This document shows, one piece after another, positions 1 through 9,081 of a stretch of 64,000 bases of DNA. Location: NCBI GenBank assembly GCA_963740455.1, contig CAVUEF010000011.1, forward strand, positions 1-64,000. The letters run 5' to 3'. Positions within the stretch are counted from its first letter, which is position 1. Every line of letters starts with the position of its first letter. The translations under genes were made by a program, and so were the position numbers. Source of the stretch: Paucibacter sp963740455 (GTDB lineage Bacteria > Pseudomonadota > Gammaproteobacteria > Burkholderiales > Burkholderiaceae_C). The notes under the pieces were generated by a model, which saw only the letters and a list, made by a program, of their open reading frames with translations, did no database searches and was not told the DNA's origin.

Positions 1-138
1 TGCACCAGGCCGTGTCCCGCGCCTCGTGCAAAGGCCGCAGCGAGCCGATCGGCCAGCGCGTCGGACAAGGCGGGCGCGTCCGTTTCAGCGCCGAACTGGA
101 GATGCCCTTTGGGCGTCAGTTGCAAGGCGAAGGTCATG
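1..138 (-). CDS. N-terminus of a protein cut by the window edge, possibly a DEAD/DEAH-box (SNF2-type) helicase
   Basis: The minus strand opens with ATG at 138 and reads 46 codons without a stop to the edge, beginning MTFALQLTPKGHL and continuing with Asp/Ala/Leu-rich sequence ending GAGHGLV. This start resembles the N-terminus of SNF2-related helicases annotated in Comamonadaceae, from memory only. No catalytic motif lies inside the window, so the family assignment is weak. The first codons overlap the stop region of the methylase remnant at 134-337, which lies upstream on the same strand. Confidence 0.4.
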
Positions 139-337
139 CTGTGCGACTTTGCTCATCAGCCTGAGCTGTCAAGATCAAGAAGGCTTTGAGCACATGCAGC
201 TTGTTGCCCTGCACGATCAGCTTGCCGCTGTCAGCAGGGCCGCGGGAAAGCGACGACATTGGCTCCAGCAGACGAGACGGCACATCCTTGTGGTGTTTGA
301 CGACGGCTTCTTTGCCGATCCAGTTCGATGTTGGCAT
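134..337 (-). pseudogene. Remnant of a type III restriction-modification DNA methyltransferase (N-terminal fragment)
   Basis: The 67-codon reading frame starts MPTSNWIGKEAVVKHHKDVP and continues with SGKLIVQGNKLHVLKAF. This is the conserved N-terminus of type III Mod adenine methyltransferases, which reads NWIGKEAV...HHK..P..LL, then SGNLIVQGDNLLALKALLP. A working Mod protein has several hundred further residues, including the DPPY motif. Here the frame breaks into unrelated sequence directly after the KALLP-equivalent. It is a truncated relic, and no restriction subunit is visible. Confidence 0.6.
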
Positions 338-565
338 TCAGCCCATCCCGTCAATTCTTGGGTGCTGGTGTCTCGCCACCGCTGTCTTGTTCTTCATCCG
401 CACCGCCTGCGCGCGCCCACTCGTCGACTGCGGACCACCGGAACTTCCACAGCCGCCCAGACTGGTGCGGTGGCAGACTCGACGGACACCGTCGGCCAGA
501 GCCCGCGTGGCACGGGAGTTTCAGACAGAAACAAGGGCCCAAAGACGAATCCGAGCCCTTCGATT

Positions 566-640
566 TGGTGGAGAGGAGGAGGATCGAACTCCCGACCTCT
601 GCATTGCGAACGCAGCGCTCTCCCAGCTGAGCTACCCCCC
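566..640 (-). tRNA. tRNA-Ala (anticodon CGC)
   Basis: On the minus strand the cloverleaf has D-arm GCTCAGCTGGGAGAGC, anticodon stem CTGCG/TGCAG around loop TTCGCAA (anticodon CGC, reading GCG), and T-arm GGGAG-TTCGATC-CTCCT. The 3' acceptor strand is CCTCTCC, followed by A and an encoded CCA. G3 faces U70, the alanine identity pair. The 5' acceptor strand has only six G before TAGCTC, one base fewer than a normal seven-base strand plus U8/A9. A homopolymer miscount is the likely cause. Confidence 0.85.
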
Positions 641-726
641 AATCGAAAATAAGTATAGCAGCGGGTCTTCGTTGAATCTTGCCGGCGAACGTGTTCGTGC
701 TCGCAAGCTCCGGCCTTGTCGCGCGC

Positions 727-755
727 AAAACAAAAGGCCCCGCAAGCAGGGCCTT
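727..755 (-). terminator. Rho-independent terminator of the cytochrome c gene
   Basis: Read on the minus strand, AAGGCCC and GGGCCTT form a hairpin around a short loop, followed by TTGTTTTG. It lies about 25 bases past the stop of the cytochrome gene at 779-1095. Confidence 0.7.
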
Positions 756-778
756 GGCAATCCGATTCGAGCGGCGAA

Positions 779-1095
779 TCACTTGATGGTCAACACCCAC
801 TTGGCCAGTTGGGCGGCTTCGGCCGCGTTGACCTGGGTGTTGGCCGGCATGGGCACGGGCCCCACACGCCGGAACCACCCGCCATGATCTTGGCGGCAAG
901 CTTGGCCTCGGCACCGGCCTGTCCCTTGTACTTGGCCGCCACGTCCTTGTAGGCGGGGCCAACGATCTTCTTGTCGAGCGAATGGCAGGCCAGGCAGTTC
1001 TTCTTTTGAGCCAAGTCCTGGTTGGCATCGGCAAATGCCGAGCCCGAGCTGAGTGCGACGGCCAGAGCAGCCAGGGTGAACATCGATGTCTTCAT
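779..1095 (-). pseudogene. Class I c-type cytochrome (c551/c552 type), frameshifted
   Basis: Start MKTSMFTLAALAVALSSGSAFA is a clear signal peptide. The mature part carries CLACH for one haem, then VGPAYKDVAAKY typical of c551/c552 electron carriers of the periplasm. After IMAGGSGVWGP the frame breaks. The expected ending (VPMPANTQVNAAEAAQLAKWVLTIK, given here in two parts: VPMPANTQVN and AAEAAQLAKWVLTIK) lies in the neighbouring frame and includes the Met ligand region. One missing base near 857-862, in a C/G run, explains it. Because protein similarity is preserved on both sides, a sequencing error is more likely than decay. About 105 residues when joined. Confidence 0.75.
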
Positions 1096-1226
1096 GGGAA
1101 CCTTTCAAAAAATTTGAGCAGAATATGGGCGATGCCAGAGGCAGTTGAAATCAGGCAAAGCAGGCATCTGGAGAGAAAGCTGGTCTTCCCGTATGCTTCG
1201 AGCCGGATTGCCGGGAGAAAGTTTCA

Positions 1227-1478
1227 ATGTGGTTTCTTGTAGCAGGTGTCTTGTTGCTGGTGCTCAAGTTCGCCGAGGTGTCGCCAGTGGCCAATCTGAG
1301 CTGGTGGTGGGTATTCGCGCCCTTCGGCCTGGCGGTGCTGTGGTGGGCGTGGGCCGACGCAATGGGCTATACGCAACAAGCCGAGATGGACAAGCTCGAG
1401 GAGCGCAAAGAGTCGCGGCGGCTCAAAGCGCTGCGGGCGCTGGGTCTCGACTCTGACAAGCATCGAGGCAAGAAGTGA
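1227..1478 (+). CDS. Small Trp-rich membrane protein (TIGR04438 type)
   Basis: An 83-residue protein beginning MWFLVAGVLLLVLKFAEVSPV. It has two hydrophobic segments (residues about 2-18 and 26-45), a WWWVFAPFG run and a charged tail rich in Lys/Arg/Glu (MDKLEERKESRRLKALRALG). This matches the small Trp-rich protein family of Burkholderiales, whose function is unknown. It is convergent with ilvD on the minus strand and has its own start. The start ATG is the only one giving the conserved N-terminus. Confidence 0.85.
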   Translation: MWFLVAGVLLLVLKFAEVSPVANLSWWWVFAPFGLAVLWWAWADAMGYTQQAEMDKLEERKESRRLKALRALGLDSDKHRGKK

Positions 1479-1549
1479 GTTGGACGCACGGGACCCGCCC
1501 GCGGGCGGCCATGCCGCGCCACCTCGTCGAATCCGACGCCGAATTGAAA

Positions 1550-3224
1550 TCAGTCCAGCACCGCCCCGGTGCTCGCGCTCGACGCATTCTTCGCAAACTT
1601 GGCGAGCACGCCGCGCGTGTAGCGGGGTGCAGGTGGTCCAGGCGGCGCGGCGCTTGGCGAGTTCGGCATCGCTGACGTGTAGTTCGAGCAGCAAGCGGTG
1701 CGCGTCGATGGTGATGCTGTCGCCTTCGTGCACGAGTGCAATCGTGCCGCCGGCATAGGCTTCGGGCGCCACATGACCGACCACCATGCCCCAGGTGCCG
1801 CCCAAGAAGCGGCCGTCGGTGATCAAGCCCACCGACTCACCGAGACCTTGGCCGATCAGCGCGCCGGTGGGCGCCAGCATTTCGGGCATGGCGGGGCCGC
1901 CCTTCGGGCCGGGTCGCGCAGCACCATCACGTCGCCAGCCACTATCTTGTTGGCCATGATGGCGGCCAGCGCTGACTGCTCGTCTTCGAACACGCGCGCC
2001 GGGCCGGTCGTCACCGGGTTCTTGAGGCCGGTGATCTTGGCACACAGCCTTCGGGCGAAGACTGCCCTTCAGGATGGCCAGGTGCCCTTGCGCATCGGAT
2101 GGGACTTGGCGACGGTGCGAATCACGTCCTGATCGGCGCGCGGCGCGTCGGGTATGTGGGCCAGGTTCTCGGCGACGGTCTTCCGGCCGATGGTCGATGC
2201 AGTTCGCCGTTTGCAGCAGACCGGCACCCAACAGCACTTTCATGACTTGCGGAATGCCGCCGGCGCGGTGCAGGTCGATCGCCAGGTGCTTGCCGCTGGG
2301 CTTGAGGTCGCACAGCGCCGGAATGTTCTTGCGCATGCGCTCGAAGTCGTCGATGCCCCGCTCGACTTCAGCCGCATGGGCGATCGCCAGGAAGTGCAGC
2401 ACCGCGTTCGTCGATCCGCCGGTGGCCATGATCACCGCCACGGCGTTCTCGATCGCCTTTTTGGTGACGATGTCGCGCGGCTTCAAGTCGATCTTGATGG
2501 CATCCACCAGCACCCGAGCCGCTTGCGTGGTTCTGCGCGACGATTTCGTCTTCGACATTGGCCATCGTCGATGAAAACGGCAGGCTCACGCCGAGCGCCT
2601 CGAAGGCCGAGCTCATCGTGTTGGCGGTGTACATGCCGCCGCACGATCCGCTGCCGGAATGGCAAGGCGCTCGATCTCGCAGAAGTCTTGTTCGTTCATC
2701 TTGCCGGCGCTGAATTGCCCGACGGCCTCGAACACGCTGACGATGTTGAGGTCCTGGCCCTTGTAGTGGCCCGGCAGGATGGTGCCGCCGTAGACATAGA
2801 TGGCGGGCACATTGGCGCGCAGCATGCCCATCAGGCCACCGGGCATGTTCTTGTCGCAGCCGCCGATCACCAGCACGCCGTCCATCCATTGGCCGCCGAC
2901 GCAGGTTTCTACGCAATCAGAAATCACCTCGCGCGACACCAGGCTGTACTTCATGCCCTCGGTGCCCATCGCCATGCCGTCGCTGATGGTGGGTGTGCCG
3001 AAGATCTGCGGATTCGCGCCAGCCGCCTTCAACCCTGTCACGGCCGCATCGGCCAGGCGCTGCAGGCCCGAGTTGCAGGGCGTGATGGTCGAGTGCCCAT
3101 TGGCCACGCCCACCATCGGCTTGGCGAAGTCTTCGCTCTGGTAGCCCAGCGCGTAATACATCGAGCGGTTCGGCGCGCGGGCCACACCCTCGGTGATGTT
3201 CTTGGAGCGGCGGTTGTAGTTCAT
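1550..3224 (-). pseudogene. ilvD: Dihydroxy-acid dehydratase, interrupted by several frameshifts
   Basis: IlvD dehydrates 2,3-dihydroxy-acids in isoleucine/valine synthesis using an Fe-S cluster. The start MNYNRRSKNITEGVARAPNR, the cluster motif CDKNMPGGLMG, ATGGSTNAVLHFLAIAHAAE, LITDGRFLGGT and the C-terminal GVLAKFAKNASSASTGAVLD are all present and in order. The total length fits a 558-residue enzyme. They lie in different frames, however, with breaks near 2665, 2545, 2190, 2050, 1920 and 1640. The blocks between breaks are nearly perfect matches to the family, which points to base-calling indels rather than old decay. It is divergent from the LysR gene. Confidence 0.85.
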
Positions 3225-3302
3225 GCGGTGTCTCCGGCAAGTGAATGCTGCGAAGTATGCGTTGCCCGCACGCTCTGTTCCAATATATGTTTAGGAGCCA
3301 AG

Positions 3303-3321
3303 TGATACGCAGGGCATATCA
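3303..3321 (+). promoter_or_regulatory. Probable LysR-type binding site (TGATA-N9-TATCA)
   Basis: A perfect 5-base dyad with an internal T-N11-A core lies in the ilvD-lysR divergent region and touches the regulator's start codon. This is the usual place for LysR autoregulation. The assignment to this regulator is inferred. Confidence 0.45.
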
Positions 3322-4233
3322 ATGATTGATTTACGCAAGCTGCGTCAATTTGTGATGCTGGCCGAGGAACTGCACTTCGGCCGCGCCGCCACACGTCTGC
3401 ACATGACGCAGCCGCCGTTGACCCAGGCCATTCAGGGTCTGGAACGCGAGTTCGGCGCGCCGCTGTTCGAGCGCACCAGGCGCAGCGTGTCGCTCAGCGC
3501 GGCCGGCGCGGCCTTGCTGCCGCAGGCGCGACGCCTGTTGGCGGATGCCGACGCGCTGCTGCCGATGGTCAAAGCCACCGCCGAAGGGCGGCGCGGGCGC
3601 CTGCGCCTGGGCTTTGTGTCGACGGTCGGTTATGGCGAACTGCCGAACTGGCTGCGCAGTTTTCGCGAGGAGCACCCCGATATCGAACTCAGCCTGCGCG
3701 AAGCCACCTGGGACGTGCAGTTGCGGGCCTTTGCCGCAGGCGATATCGACGCAGGCTTCGTGATCCACGCGCCGGGCGGCGTGCCGCCCGGCTTTGAGTC
3801 GCTGACCATCAGCCGCGAAGCGATGGTGCTGGCGCTCAGCAGTGCCGACGCGTTGGCTGCAAAGCAGCGCATTGCGCTCTCGGCAGCGCTGGCCTTGCCA
3901 CTGGTGATGTACCCGCGCGAGATCGCGCCCTCGCTGTTTGATGCGCTGCTCAGCCTGTACAGCGCGCACCGGGTGGCGCCGCATATCGCGCAAGAGGCCA
4001 TCCAGATGCAGACCATCGTGAACCTGGTGTCGGCCGGCATCGGCGCTGCCTGGGTGCCCGAGGCCGTGATGCGTCTGCAGCGCCCCGGCGTGGTTTACAA
4101 GCGCGTCCAGGGGCCGGTGCCGCAGTGCGAAACGAGCCTGCTGTGGTCGCGCAATCCCGCGCCGGTGGTGCGGCATTTCGTCGCACATGTGCGAGAGCAG
4201 GCAAGGAAGCGACCACCGCAGAGCAAGGCCTGA
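3322..4233 (+). CDS. LysR-family transcriptional regulator
   Basis: A 303-residue protein, the normal LysR length. The winged helix-turn-helix is at residues 1-62 (LRQFVMLAEELHFGRAATRL, then MTQPPLTQAIQGLE). An effector-binding domain follows from about residue 90 (GRLRLGFVSTVGYGELPNWL). It is divergently transcribed from ilvD with a palindrome in the 97-base gap, so it may control ilvD, itself, or both. The effector cannot be read from sequence. Confidence 0.9.
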   Translation: MIDLRKLRQFVMLAEELHFGRAATRLHMTQPPLTQAIQGLEREFGAPLFERTRRSVSLSAAGAALLPQARRLLADADALLPMVKATAEGRRGRLRLGFVSTVGYGELPNWLRSFREEHPDIELSLREATWDVQLRAFAAGDIDAGFVIHAPGGVPPGFESLTISREAMVLALSSADALAAKQRIALSAALALPLVMYPREIAPSLFDALLSLYSAHRVAPHIAQEAIQMQTIVNLVSAGIGAAWVPEAVMRLQRPGVVYKRVQGPVPQCETSLLWSRNPAPVVRHFVAHVREQARKRPPQSKA

Positions 4234-4292
4234 CCCTGGCGCGCAGCCACTATGATGGGCCGCTGTTCGCATGCTGTGCAAGGACTTCGCGT

Positions 4293-5099
4293 ATGTTGGT
4301 ACATCCTCAGTTCGACCCGATCGCCCTGAAACTGGGGCCCTTGGCCATCCATTGGTACGGCCTGACCTATCTGGCCGCTTTCGGCCTGTTCCTGTTGCTC
4401 GCCAGTCTGCGCGTCAAGCAAGCCCCGTTCGCGGCCAAGGGCTGGCAGCGCCAGGACGTTGACGACATCTTGTTCTTCGGCGTGCTCGGCGTCGTGCTAG
4501 GTGGGCGCCTGGGCTATGTGCTGTTTTACAAGCCCGAGTATTACCTCGGTCATCTGGGCGAGGTGTTCGCCGTCTGGAAGGGTGGCATGGCGTTTCACGG
4601 CGGCTTGCTGGGGGTGATCGCGGCGATGGCCTTGTTTGCCTACCTTCGCAAGCGCAGCTTCTTCGAAGTCACCGACTTGATCGCCCCTTGCGTGCCGACC
4701 GGTCTGGCGGCCGGACGCATCGGCAACTTCATCAACGGTGAGTTATGGGGCAGGGCGGCCGACCCGTCGCTGCCGTGGGCGATGGTGTTTCCGCAGTCAG
4801 GCAGCAACATGCCGCGCCATCCTTCGCAGATCTATCAATTCTTGTTGGAAGGGATGCTGCTGTTCGTGCTGCTGTGGTTTTACGCCAAGAAGCCGCGTGC
4901 CACCGGACAGGTGTCTGGCATGTTCCTGATCGGCTATGGGGTGTTCCGTTTCATCGCCGAATACTTCCGCGAACCCGATGACTTTCTGGGGCTGCTGGCG
5001 TTGAACATGAGCATGGGTCAATGGCTGAGCCTGCCGATGATTGCGCTTGGAGTGCTGATCTGGGGTGTCGCCACGAGCCGCGCTGCGGCGAGAGCTTGA
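4293..5099 (+). CDS. lgt: Prolipoprotein diacylglyceryl transferase
   Basis: Lgt moves diacylglycerol from phosphatidylglycerol to the lipobox cysteine of prolipoproteins in the inner membrane. The 268-residue protein starts MLVHPQFDPIALKLGPLAIHWYG and has about seven membrane segments. It carries the family signature AGRIGNFINGELWGR (around residues 140-154) and the HGGLLG motif near residue 104. The frame is open upstream to 4125, but the N-terminal family match starts at this ATG. dnaQ follows after 3 bases, so the two are probably co-transcribed. Confidence 0.95.
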   Translation: MLVHPQFDPIALKLGPLAIHWYGLTYLAAFGLFLLLASLRVKQAPFAAKGWQRQDVDDILFFGVLGVVLGGRLGYVLFYKPEYYLGHLGEVFAVWKGGMAFHGGLLGVIAAMALFAYLRKRSFFEVTDLIAPCVPTGLAAGRIGNFINGELWGRAADPSLPWAMVFPQSGSNMPRHPSQIYQFLLEGMLLFVLLWFYAKKPRATGQVSGMFLIGYGVFRFIAEYFREPDDFLGLLALNMSMGQWLSLPMIALGVLIWGVATSRAAARA

Positions 5100-5102
5100 G
5101 CC

Positions 5103-5816
5103 ATGCGTCAAATTTTTCTTGACACCGAAACCACCGGGCTGAGTCCCGAATCAGGCGACCGCTTGGTGGAGGTGGGCTGCGTCGAAATGGTGAACCGCCA
5201 ACTCACCGGCGAGAACAAGCATTTCTACGTCAACCCCGAACGCGCCAGCCACGAAGAGGCCTTGCGCATCCACGGATTGACCGAGGAATTCCTGGCCGAC
5301 AAGCCGGTCTTTGCCAGCATCGCCGACGAATTGATGGCGTATCTGGCGGACGCCGAAGTCATCATCCACAACGCACCTTTCGACGTCGGATTCTTGAACG
5401 CGGAACTGCGTCGCCTGGGCCGGCCGCTGTTCGCGCAAAGTGTGGGGAGCGTCAAAGACAGCCTGCTGATGGCGCGCGAAATGTTTCCCGGCAAATCCAA
5501 CTCGCTGGACGCCTTGTGCAAGCGTCTCGAAGTCGACAACTCGAATCGCACGCTGCACGGCGCACTGCTCGACGCCGGCCTGCTCGCCGAGGTCTATATC
5601 CGCATGACGCGCGGCCAGGATTCGCTCGTGATGGAGGCGTCAGTTGCCGGCGCGGGCGAGTTGGCGGTGCAAGAAGTCGACTTCTCCAGCTACACGCTGG
5701 CCTTGCTGTCGCCCAGTGAAGCCGAGCTCGCCGCGCATGAGGCGGTGCTGTTGGACCTGGACAAAGCGAGCGGCGGCAAAACCGTTTGGAGGGCCCTGGA
5801 AAAGGCTATGGCATAA
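5103..5816 (+). CDS. dnaQ: DNA polymerase III epsilon subunit (3'-5' proofreading exonuclease)
   Basis: 237 residues with all three exonuclease motifs: Exo I DTETTG (residues 7-12), Exo II HNAPFDVGFLN and Exo III with the conserved His and Asp in HGALLDAGLLAEVY. The C-terminal region past residue 185 is the linker to the polymerase alpha subunit. It lies 3 bases after lgt. A tRNA-Val gene follows on the same strand. Confidence 0.95.
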   Translation: MRQIFLDTETTGLSPESGDRLVEVGCVEMVNRQLTGENKHFYVNPERASHEEALRIHGLTEEFLADKPVFASIADELMAYLADAEVIIHNAPFDVGFLNAELRRLGRPLFAQSVGSVKDSLLMAREMFPGKSNSLDALCKRLEVDNSNRTLHGALLDAGLLAEVYIRMTRGQDSLVMEASVAGAGELAVQEVDFSSYTLALLSPSEAELAAHEAVLLDLDKASGGKTVWRALEKAMA

Positions 5817-5899
5817 TCCGCCGCTTCCCGCAGAGCGCGGGTTTCCGGCATAGGAAAGTCAGACAGGCGCAACGACCTTGTCTGCCGAACCGACAAGCC

Positions 5900-5974
5900 G
5901 GGCGGTTAGCTCAGTGGTAGAGCACTGCCTTCACACGGCAGGGGTCGCAGGTTCGAACCCTGCACCGCCCACCA
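5900..5974 (+). tRNA. tRNA-Val (anticodon CAC)
   Basis: A complete cloverleaf: acceptor GGGCGGT/ACCGCCC, D-arm GCTCAGTGGTAGAGC, anticodon stem CTGCC/GGCAG around TTCACAC (anticodon CAC, reading GTG), T-arm GCAGG-TTCGAAC-CCTGC, and CCA encoded. Confidence 0.97.
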
Positions 5975-6345
5975 GGAAAACTCCGCAATTACGCGAAATT
6001 TGACGATAGCGCCCACCTACATAAGTGGGCGTTTTCGTTTACGGTAGGCCAATAGCAGGCCAAGCCCCGGCCCGTGGCGGCAGCGTATCAGTCAAGAAGT
6101 GCGAGCGATCAAGAGCATGGCGACCAAGGCGCGTTGAGTGCACGGCCTAGCGCTACACGAAAGAGCCCGCACAGGGCGGGCTTCCCGCTCGACTGGTTTG
6201 AAAGCCCGCCTATTACGCGGCTTTGTGACCATCAGCTGCGATAGGCGACATGGGTCGCCCCTCTCTTCTTGTCGGCGAGCCTCAGCAGCGCCTGCAAGAC
6301 GTTGCTTCATTTCAGATTCCGCAAAGCGGCAGATGGCGTCTCGCA
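5975..6345. other. Intergenic stretch, no confident gene apart from the tRNA terminator
   Basis: Apart from the hairpin at 6010-6040 I see no supported gene. A minus-strand frame reaching from about 6382 to 6092 reads like a possible continuation of the small protein at 6346-6555 in another frame (RDAICRFAESEMKQRLAG, then EARRQEERGDP), but this is not firm. Confidence 0.4.
6010..6040 (+). terminator. Rho-independent terminator after tRNA-Val
   Basis: CGCCCAC (6010-6016) pairs with GTGGGCG (6025-6031) around an 8-base loop. TTTTCGTTT follows. Confidence 0.85.
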
Positions 6346-6555
6346 TCATCGGTTGATATCCGAGGCCATAGATTTTGGACAAATTTTGTACGCCAGATCA
6401 ACCACGGCCAGCGCCTGCTCTTTGGGCGTCATGGCTTGAAAGCTGTCGCTCTTGGCCAACGTGTAGCGGGTGGCTTCAAGCTCACGCACCATGCCTTGAA
6501 TGTTGGGCTCGGCCCCGAGGTCAATCTGTAAAGTGTTGGGCATCGTGCGGCTCAT
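6346..6555 (-). CDS. Small hypothetical protein
   Basis: A 69-residue acidic-to-neutral soluble protein (MSRTMPNTLQIDLGAEPNIQ at the start, then REL, KSDSFQAMTPKEQALAVVDLAY). I do not recognise a family. The ATG at 6555 is preceded by GAGGAG about 9 bases upstream, which supports translation. The next frame downstream continues with plausible helical coding sequence, so the gene may be longer and frameshifted near 6360. It stands alone between tRNA-Val and the dehydrogenase gene. Confidence 0.45.
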   Translation of the reverse strand: MSRTMPNTLQIDLGAEPNIQGMVRELEATRYTLAKSDSFQAMTPKEQALAVVDLAYKICPKSMASDINR

Positions 6556-6814
6556 GGTGTTGGCTCCTCAGACGGCTTGCTGGCGATGTGCCGGCTGTGC
6601 ACGGCCGCAGACATTGGCTGCAATTCGAGCGCTCATGCCATCGACGCCCGTCAACGATGAAGCCACGCGACACGACTGCGGTCGCTTGCCAATGCGAACC
6701 TGATAGTCTTCGCGGTTTCGTCGATGGGCGTGGCCGGTAGCGGGCCATGCCTGCAGGGTCTTGGCAAGGTCGGGCGCCCAGTGCGGCCGCCACCACTTCG
6801 TGAAGAGGACAAGC

Positions 6815-7747
6815 ATGAACGAACGCATCGCGGTTGTCGGCGCGGGACTGATAGGCCGGGCCTGGGCGATTGTTTTTGCACGCGCCGGATGTCAGGTGCG
6901 ACTGTATGACGCTGACTCCCAAGCCTTGCGGGCCTGCCAGCGACTGCTGCTGGAGAACCTGAACGATCTCGCTCAACATGGTTTGATCGACGAGACGCCG
7001 GCTGCGGTGCTGGCGCGCGTCAGCGCGGCGCCGACCTTGGCTGATGCGGTGCAGGGCGCTGTTCTGGTTCAGGAAAACATCCGCGAGACCTTGGAAGCCA
7101 AGCGCGCCATCTTTGCCGAGCTCGATAGCTTGGCGGCACCCGACACGATCTTGGCCAGTTCCACTTCGTGGCTGATGGCGTCGGAGTTCTCGGCAGGCTT
7201 GGCCGGGCGCCATCGCATCATGGTCGGGCATCCGGTGAATCCACCCTATCTGGTGCCGCTGGTCGAGATTGCTCCGGCGCCGTGGACCTCGGACCAGGCG
7301 GTCCAACGCGCGCAGGCGCTGTACCGCCAGGCCGGGCAGTCGCCGGTCGTGCTGAAGAAGGAAATCACCGGCTTCCTGCTGAACCGCATCCAGGGCGCGG
7401 TGTTGAACGAGGCGCTCAATTTGTACGCCGACGGCTACGCCTCGGTCGAAGACCTGGACAAGGTCTTGAAAGACGGACTCGGCTTACGCTGGGCATTCAT
7501 GGGGCCGTTTGAAACCATCGACCTGAACGCGCCTGCCGGCGTCATAGATTACGCGCAGCGCTACGGCCCGACCTACCGCGAGGTCGCGCGAGCGCAGTTG
7601 CCCAACGACTGGAAGCCCGACGTGCTGGCCGCCGTCGAGACCGAGCGGCGCGCCGTGCTGCCCGCGCAGCAGTTGGCTGTGCGCAGCCGCTGGCGCGACA
7701 ACCGGCTGATGGCGCTGGCCGCGCACCTGCGCCGGCAACCCGGTTGA
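6815..7747 (+). CDS. 3-hydroxyacyl-CoA dehydrogenase family protein (carnitine/L-gulonate dehydrogenase-like)
   Basis: 310 residues with an N-terminal NAD-binding Rossmann fold (GAGLIGRAWA, residues 8-17), the central HPVNPPYLVPLVEI motif and the C-terminal 3HCDH domain (GFLLNRIQGAVLNEAL). Its size is that of the stand-alone short enzymes, which oxidise 3-hydroxy acids such as carnitine or gulonate, rather than fatty-oxidation complexes. The ATG at 6815 follows GAAGAGGAC. A beta-keto acid cleavage enzyme follows, matching the pairing 'oxidise the 3-hydroxyl, then cleave the 3-keto acid'. The substrate is not known. Confidence 0.85.
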   Translation: MNERIAVVGAGLIGRAWAIVFARAGCQVRLYDADSQALRACQRLLLENLNDLAQHGLIDETPAAVLARVSAAPTLADAVQGAVLVQENIRETLEAKRAIFAELDSLAAPDTILASSTSWLMASEFSAGLAGRHRIMVGHPVNPPYLVPLVEIAPAPWTSDQAVQRAQALYRQAGQSPVVLKKEITGFLLNRIQGAVLNEALNLYADGYASVEDLDKVLKDGLGLRWAFMGPFETIDLNAPAGVIDYAQRYGPTYREVARAQLPNDWKPDVLAAVETERRAVLPAQQLAVRSRWRDNRLMALAAHLRRQPG

Positions 7748-7846
7748 CGGCGCCGCCCGCGCGTTTCACATCCAAACGACTCGTCGATCGGCGCCAGCCA
7801 AACCGTCCCTCCTTGCCCACTCTTTCCAATCAAACCAGATCATCCC

Positions 7847-8779
7847 ATGCGAAAGTCCAAAAAGGTCATCATCACCTGCGCAGTGACCGGCGCCATCCAT
7901 ACGCCTTCGATGTCGCCCTACCTGCCGGTGAGCGGCCAGGAGATCGCCGATGCGGCGATCGGCGCAGCCGAGGCAGGTGCGGCCATCGTGCATTTGCACG
8001 CGCGCCGCCCCGAAGACGGCTCACCCTCGCAAGACCCCGAACTTTTTAGGGCCTTTCTGCCGCAAATCAAGGCGGCGTCCGATGTCGTGATCAACATCAC
8101 CACGGGAGGCGCACCCACCATGCTGGTGGCTGAGCGACTGGTGCCGGTGCACACCTTCAAGCCCGAGGTCGCCTCATTGAACATGGGCTCGATGAACTTC
8201 GGTCTGTACGGCATGCTGGACCGCTTCCATGAATTCAAATACGCATGGGAGCGCCCCTATCTGGCCAATAGCGATGACCGCGTGTTCAAGAACACCTTCA
8301 AGGACATCGCGCACATCCTCGAAAGCTGCGCCGACAACGGCACGCGCTTCGAGATCGAGTGCTACGACATCGGCCACTTGTATACCGCTGCGCACTTCAT
8401 CGAACGCGGACTGATCAAACCGCCGTTCCTGATCCAGTCGGTGTTTGGCCTGCTCGGCGGCATCGGCCCGCACCCGGAAGATGTGGCGCACATGAAGCGC
8501 ACTGCCGACCGTCTGTTCGGCGACGACTACGTCTGGTCGGTGCTGGGGGCCGGGCGCAACCAGATGCCGATTGCGGCGCAGTCGCTGGCGATGGGCGGCA
8601 ATGTGCGCGTCGGGCTGGAAGATTCGCTGTGGGACGGCCCGGGCCAGTTGGCCAGAACGAATGCCGATCAGGTGCGGCGTGCGCGCAGTCTGATCGAAGC
8701 GCTGAGCCTTGAAGTGGCCACTCCCGATGAAGCGCGTCACATCCTGGCACTCAAAGGGCGCAGCAATGTCAATTTCTGA
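7847..8779 (+). CDS. Beta-keto acid cleavage enzyme (BKACE, DUF849)
   Basis: BKACE enzymes use Zn and acetyl-CoA to cleave beta-keto acids into acetoacetate and a CoA ester. The 310-residue protein has the metal-binding HLHAR motif near residues 45-50, the following RPEDGSPSQDPELF segment and INITTGG, all typical of the TIM-barrel family. It is preceded by a 3-hydroxyacid dehydrogenase and followed by a Liv-type importer on the same strand. Together they suggest uptake and breakdown of a 3-hydroxylated carboxylate (for example a carnitine-like compound), which is inference. Confidence 0.88.
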   Translation: MRKSKKVIITCAVTGAIHTPSMSPYLPVSGQEIADAAIGAAEAGAAIVHLHARRPEDGSPSQDPELFRAFLPQIKAASDVVINITTGGAPTMLVAERLVPVHTFKPEVASLNMGSMNFGLYGMLDRFHEFKYAWERPYLANSDDRVFKNTFKDIAHILESCADNGTRFEIECYDIGHLYTAAHFIERGLIKPPFLIQSVFGLLGGIGPHPEDVAHMKRTADRLFGDDYVWSVLGAGRNQMPIAAQSLAMGGNVRVGLEDSLWDGPGQLARTNADQVRRARSLIEALSLEVATPDEARHILALKGRSNVNF

Positions 8780-9081
8780 GCCATCGGTCTGCGGCGGGCG
8801 ACCCCGTGGCTTCGAAACATCTGGCCAGTCGCTTGTCCATTCGAGTTGACCCTGAGCAATACAGACAGAATCAGTAAAGTTCCCTAAGGTATTCGCCAAT
8901 TAACAAAGTCTGATTTGTGACTACCATGTCGTCAATTCAATACGGCAGCATGGTGGCTGTGATGCTGCTCAGGGTCGGCAGCGTAGGCTTCGTGCCTGGC
9001 CTCCTCCTGTCGTCTGGTGGAGTAGGCACAAGCCATGTTTCACAACCACCTGCCCGTTAGCGCCGAGAGTGCCTCATTGCA
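8780..9081. other. 302-base intergenic stretch before the ABC importer genes
   Basis: I see no gene in it. It presumably carries the promoter for the ABC genes, but I cannot point to convincing -35/-10 or sigma54 elements. Confidence 0.4.
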
